Origin: Paenibacillus sp. JZ16 | Lineage (GTDB): Bacteria; Bacillota; Bacilli; Paenibacillales; Paenibacillaceae | DNA: 64,000 bases | Assembly (NCBI RefSeq): GCF_015326965.1 | Contig: NZ_CP017659.1 | Coordinates: forward strand, 1 to 64,000 | Direction of reading: 5' to 3' | In this document: positions 61,173-64,000 of the stretch, piece by piece | Layout of the letters: the number at the start of each line of letters is the position of its first letter | Position numbering within the stretch: position 1 is the first letter of the stretch | Position numbers and translations under genes: made by a program | Notes under the pieces: generated by a model | What the model was told of the DNA's origin: nothing | Seen by the model: only the letters and a program-made list of their open reading frames with translations | The model's database searches: none

Positions 61173-61766
61173 TTGCAGCCAACCATCCCCGGGGAAGCGG
61201 AAGGAAGAAGAGAAGCCATTGAAGCGGTTGTAGAACAAGTCAAATCAGGAGATAAACACGCATACCAAGCGATCATCCTCCAGTTTGAGCGGCAGATGTA
61301 CACGTACTGCTACTATATTCTGAAAAATCATACGGAGACTGAAGATGCGGTACAAGAAATTTTTATTCGTGCCTATGAACATCTTCATCAGTACAAGAGA
61401 CAAGTGTCTTTCTCCGCCTGGTTGTATAAAATGGCCTATCATCATTTGATCAATATCAAAAAGAAGCAGAGCCGTTTTCTTAACCTGATCGAGCATTGCA
61501 AGGAACAGCAGCCGGATATGCAGATATCTCAGCACGAGCCGGTTGTGTACGAGCTGTTAACCTACCTGACAGCAGAAGAACGACACATTTTGCTGTTGAA
61601 GGCGGTTGAACAGTATACCTTTGAGGAAATCAGCGACATCATGGGACTCAAATCGGCAACGATACGAAAGAAGTATGAACGGTTACGACGTAAACTGATG
61701 GACCGAATAAGCAAAAAAGGAGAGGTAGCACGTGGGACAATCGCCGAAACAAACGGAATTCGCTGA
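61173..61766 (+). CDS. ECF-type RNA polymerase sigma factor
   Basis: A 197-residue sigma factor: region 2 FERQMYTYCYYILKNHTETEDAVQEIFIRAY and VSFSAWLYKMAYHHLINI; region 4 LTAEERHILLLKAVEQYTFEEISDIMGLKSATIRKKYERLRRKL. The TTG start has AAGGAGGTGA, a perfect SD. It overlaps the anti-sigma gene by 35 bp. It is a relative of the 38373 sigma factor. Confidence 0.92.
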   Translation: MQPTIPGEAEGRREAIEAVVEQVKSGDKHAYQAIILQFERQMYTYCYYILKNHTETEDAVQEIFIRAYEHLHQYKRQVSFSAWLYKMAYHHLINIKKKQSRFLNLIEHCKEQQPDMQISQHEPVVYELLTYLTAEERHILLLKAVEQYTFEEISDIMGLKSATIRKKYERLRRKLMDRISKKGEVARGTIAETNGIR

Positions 61767-62931
61767 AATGAATGTACTTGAAGAAATGATTCGAGAATCA
61801 TCCTTACAGAAGAATAGCTTGAGCTATCAAATTATGAACAGGATTGGAGAACGTGAAATGACAAGGACAAGAACATCATCCAAACGGCAACCGAATGTTT
61901 TAAAAAGAACGATACTCGTTGCATCCGCAGCTGCTGTGCTGGGAGGAAGCGTAATCGGGTCAGGATTTGTATCGCCGGTCATGGCGGCAAACCTGAAGCA
62001 AATCCCAGTGATCGGCGTGCTATTCAAAGGAACCAGCGAAGAAGCAGTTCATACCGCTATAAAGCAAGGGATTCTATCCGAACCGAACTTGAGCGTGACT
62101 CACGATGGCGTGACTTTGAAGATAGCTAACCTTCTATACGATGGAACTCGGCTGTCCTTTATACTCGAACGCGAGGGAGTGGATTTACCGAGTACAGCTT
62201 CTCCGTATATAAGCGAAGATGCTAAATTCATCGGTAATCCAGATAGCGAGTATATTAAGTCGAGGACAGTAGCTAAGAAGGATCAGGAAAAAGGCTATAT
62301 TGAAACGCCGCGAATTCTGGTGGACGGACAAGAAGTAGTGATGGGCGAAGGGACATTTGGAGATTACCCGCAACAGGACAATGCCTACATCGTTGAGCTT
62401 TCCAAGGATCTGAATCTGCCTGATCAATTCGAGCTGACCATTCAGGCCAACGTAACCCAAGTGAATGAAACCTTCGAGTTCAAGGTCCCTGTGAATGTCA
62501 CTAATAAATCGGTTGTCGTGAAGCCGGACCAGGCTACAAAATCGGATGGACAATTCAGTTATACCGTGAAGCAATTGGATATTTCACCGGTATCGACCCG
62601 CCTGGTTCTGGATAGTAAAGGCGAGGTGCCTGCTTCTGCAGAGCAAACAGGCGATTACAGCGCCAGCATGGTATATTACGAACTTGTGGATGATCAAGGG
62701 AATGTGCTGAATCCTCGGATGTTTGGTTACTTTAACAGCAAGCCCAAGACTGAATATCATATCGACGAATTGTACAGTCCTGTAAACGGAACTCCGAAAT
62801 CCATCACGATTAAACCGTTTACTCTGACCGTAAACAACAAGGATTGGAGCGTAGTTGGTCAAGGAAAGGACAGCATCGGAGATAAAACATATCTGACGGA
62901 ACTGGAAATGACCATTCCGGTTCAACCGTAA
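61732..62931 (+). CDS. Anti-sigma factor, DUF4179-type with Ig-like outer domain
   Basis: A 399-residue protein. Residues 1-57 are cytoplasmic (ILVASAAAV follows); TM at 58-81. DUF4179 covers the segment with MAANLKQIPVIGVLFKGTSEEAVHTAIKQG. The outer C-terminal part has beta-rich DUF5643-like features (VKQLDISPVSTRLVLDSKGE, YYELVDDQGNVL). GTG start. It should sequester the preceding sigma factor. Confidence 0.87.
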   Translation: MGQSPKQTEFAEMNVLEEMIRESSLQKNSLSYQIMNRIGEREMTRTRTSSKRQPNVLKRTILVASAAAVLGGSVIGSGFVSPVMAANLKQIPVIGVLFKGTSEEAVHTAIKQGILSEPNLSVTHDGVTLKIANLLYDGTRLSFILEREGVDLPSTASPYISEDAKFIGNPDSEYIKSRTVAKKDQEKGYIETPRILVDGQEVVMGEGTFGDYPQQDNAYIVELSKDLNLPDQFELTIQANVTQVNETFEFKVPVNVTNKSVVVKPDQATKSDGQFSYTVKQLDISPVSTRLVLDSKGEVPASAEQTGDYSASMVYYELVDDQGNVLNPRMFGYFNSKPKTEYHIDELYSPVNGTPKSITIKPFTLTVNNKDWSVVGQGKDSIGDKTYLTELEMTIPVQP

Positions 62932-62948
62932 CAACGAGCGTAAGTATA

Positions 62949-62985
62949 AGAGAGGCCCGCATAAGCTGCGGGCCTCTCTCTCATT
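62949..62985. terminator. Terminator between the sigma operon and the flavin reductase gene
   Basis: GAGAGGCCCGCA TAAGC TGCGGGCCTCTC with a pyrimidine-rich tail TCATTCTTC. Confidence 0.8.
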
Positions 62986-63000
62986 CTTCATCATTCTGGC

Positions 63001-63620
63001 TTATGTTTCGGCTCGAAATGTTTTGCCTAACGGGGTGCCAAGGCCATAATAATGCCGGAAATTATATATGATCGGGCTCCATTTGGCAGGATCAATGTGA
63101 TGCTCATTCCACATGATGTTTCGATGGGCGTGTACATGGATCGCCTGTGTTTCGACAATGGCAAACATGGAAGAATAGTTAGGCATTGAATGTTTTTTAC
63201 TGCGGCCTCAATTTGAATGGGGCACTCCATGATGCGAGTAGGCTTTACCGCGACAGAATCCGCTGGAGTTAAACCGCTAATCGCGTATTTATCTTTTTCA
63301 TATGTAAAACCGTTCTTTGCCTTACCATCAGGAACCGGATATTTTCCTGTATGAGGGGCTAATTGTTCAACATTTTCCCATAAGGAAGGGTCTGGAAGGT
63401 TGATGACACATTCCGGATGCCTTTCCAAATTCTCCATCGCTTTACCGCCAAGTCCGATTCCTAAAACAATGTAATCTCCGAGCGCCCATGAAGAGGATAT
63501 GGGACTTATATTTACGGTATCGTCTTCATTTAGCGTATTGAGTAAAATTACCGGGGTTCCATAGTACAGAATTTTCGGTTTAATGATGTCCGAGTTGATC
63601 ATGCCTTTCATTTCCTTCAT
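63001..63620 (-). pseudogene. Flavin reductase-like FMN-binding protein, frameshifted
   Basis: Residues 1-150 from ATG 63620 form an FMN-binding split barrel: PVILLNTLNEDDTVNISPISSSWALGDYIVLG and KPTRIMECPIQIEAAVKNIQ. The frame then changes and CLTILPC... is non-homologous. The true end, MPNYSSMFAIVETQAIHVHAHRNIMW..., is in another frame from 63186. The break is close to an A6 run. The span of 620 nt is one short of a multiple of three, so one base seems missing. Restored length ~206 residues. Confidence 0.78.
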
Positions 63621-63716
63621 AAAATGTTCCTCCCATTAACTGTTTTATCCCAAATCATTGTAAAATAGAAAAGGTTCGATGCTCATCGAAATATGGATTA
63701 CATCGGAGGGATCGAG

Positions 63717-64000
63717 ATGAATGCGAATTCGAACATAGCACAAGTAGCCTCACTCGTAAGCGATGCTTCTAGAGCGGCTATTCTAACCGTCTTATTGGAT
63801 GGGCGATATCATCCGGCAAGCGAGCTGGCGTACATGGCAAACATCAAACCGCAAACGGCAAGCTTCCATTTATCGAAAATGGTAGCGGCGAATCTGGTCA
63901 CCGTTGAGCAGCAGGGAAGACATCGTTATTATGGGATACAGAATCAGGAGGTTGCCCAGATCATGGAGACACTTCTATCGATAACGCCTCCTGTCGAAAT
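63717..64000 (+). CDS. ArsR-type helix-turn-helix regulator (partial, runs off the window)
   Basis: ATG 63717 after GGAGGG opens MNANSNIAQVASLVSDASRA. The winged HTH follows: AAILTVLLDGRYHPASELAYMANIKPQTASFHLSKMVAANLVTVEQQGRHRYYGI. No metal-binding cysteines are seen in this part. It is divergent from the flavin reductase gene. The 3' end is beyond 64000. Confidence 0.85.
   Translation, partial: MNANSNIAQVASLVSDASRAAILTVLLDGRYHPASELAYMANIKPQTASFHLSKMVAANLVTVEQQGRHRYYGIQNQEVAQIMETLLSITPPVE

Noticed and set aside
1..64000. CRISPR arrays, tRNA/rRNA genes, insertion sequences, prophage genes
   Set aside because: No regularly spaced repeats, cloverleaf-like genes, transposases, integrases or phage structural genes were seen by eye; weak tRNA signals cannot be fully excluded without a tool.

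Overview
The window is a chromosomal stretch of an endospore-forming Bacillales bacterium, most likely Paenibacillaceae. The evidence is a complete GerA-type germinant receptor operon, a YjcZ-type sporulation miniprotein, DUF3231/DUF2512 proteins, GGAGG-type ribosome binding sites with frequent TTG/GTG starts, a T-box leader, a manganese riboswitch, many ECF sigma/anti-sigma pairs, and moderate GC. I see no rRNA, tRNA, CRISPR array, prophage or insertion sequence. Gene content is mostly housekeeping-accessory: transport, regulation, detoxification and sporulation.

Layout. 1-4.7 kb: cation efflux protein, a TetR regulator with two near-identical palindromic operators and its metallo-beta-lactamase-fold target, and a Tet(M)-like ribosomal protection protein with an overlapping leader ORF. 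4.9-8.8 kb: acetyltransferase, a phosphatase that appears to start at AUU, a divergent IF-3 paralogue, then a T-box (CAA specifier) controlling glutaminyl-tRNA synthetase. 8.9-24 kb: pentapeptide protein, TPR protein with a stop at codon 5, a Crp-like regulator between two YdcZ/DUF606 transporters, NUDIX hydrolase, three MFS transporters, a DoxX/TetR/DUF2269 cluster, a large WG-repeat protein and a phosphodiesterase-like lipoprotein. 24.2-34.6 kb: Dabb protein, a 48-codon hisC remnant, the germination operon (minus strand), azoreductase, a MocR regulator divergent from an EamA transporter, manganese catalase and a DJ-1/PfpI protein.

35-41 kb is rich in envelope-stress type regulation: one ECF sigma gene fused by a one-base shift to its anti-sigma gene, and a second sigma/anti-sigma pair followed by a secreted paralogue of the anti-sigma sensor domain. 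The second sigma operon and the secreted paralogue have matching promoters (TGTCCC-18-GTTATA). A third sigma/anti-sigma pair lies at 61.2-62.9 kb.

41-47.6 kb is a nitrite assimilation island. nirB, nirD, nirC and a uroporphyrinogen-III methyltransferase run rightward. An ANTAR regulator and a TrpD-like protein run leftward. The intergenic region carries a perfect TnrA/GlnR box, a sigma-A promoter, two hexaloop hairpins matching the ANTAR target pattern (A1, G4), and a terminator overlapping the second hairpin. This gives a full nitrogen-status plus antitermination circuit.

47.7-64 kb: MFS transporter, aldo/keto reductase, a CYP152-type P450, two tandem glycosyltransferases (the second lacking the acidic ED motif), a kinase-like phosphotransferase, a TrxR-like flavoprotein, an ABC exporter, a TerC protein behind a yybP-ykoY (Mn2+) riboswitch, an EamA/LysR pair, the third sigma pair, a frameshifted flavin reductase and the start of an ArsR-type regulator.

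Four genes carry single-base frameshifts relative to their families, three of them one base short at or near homopolymers; these may be assembly errors rather than real lesions.
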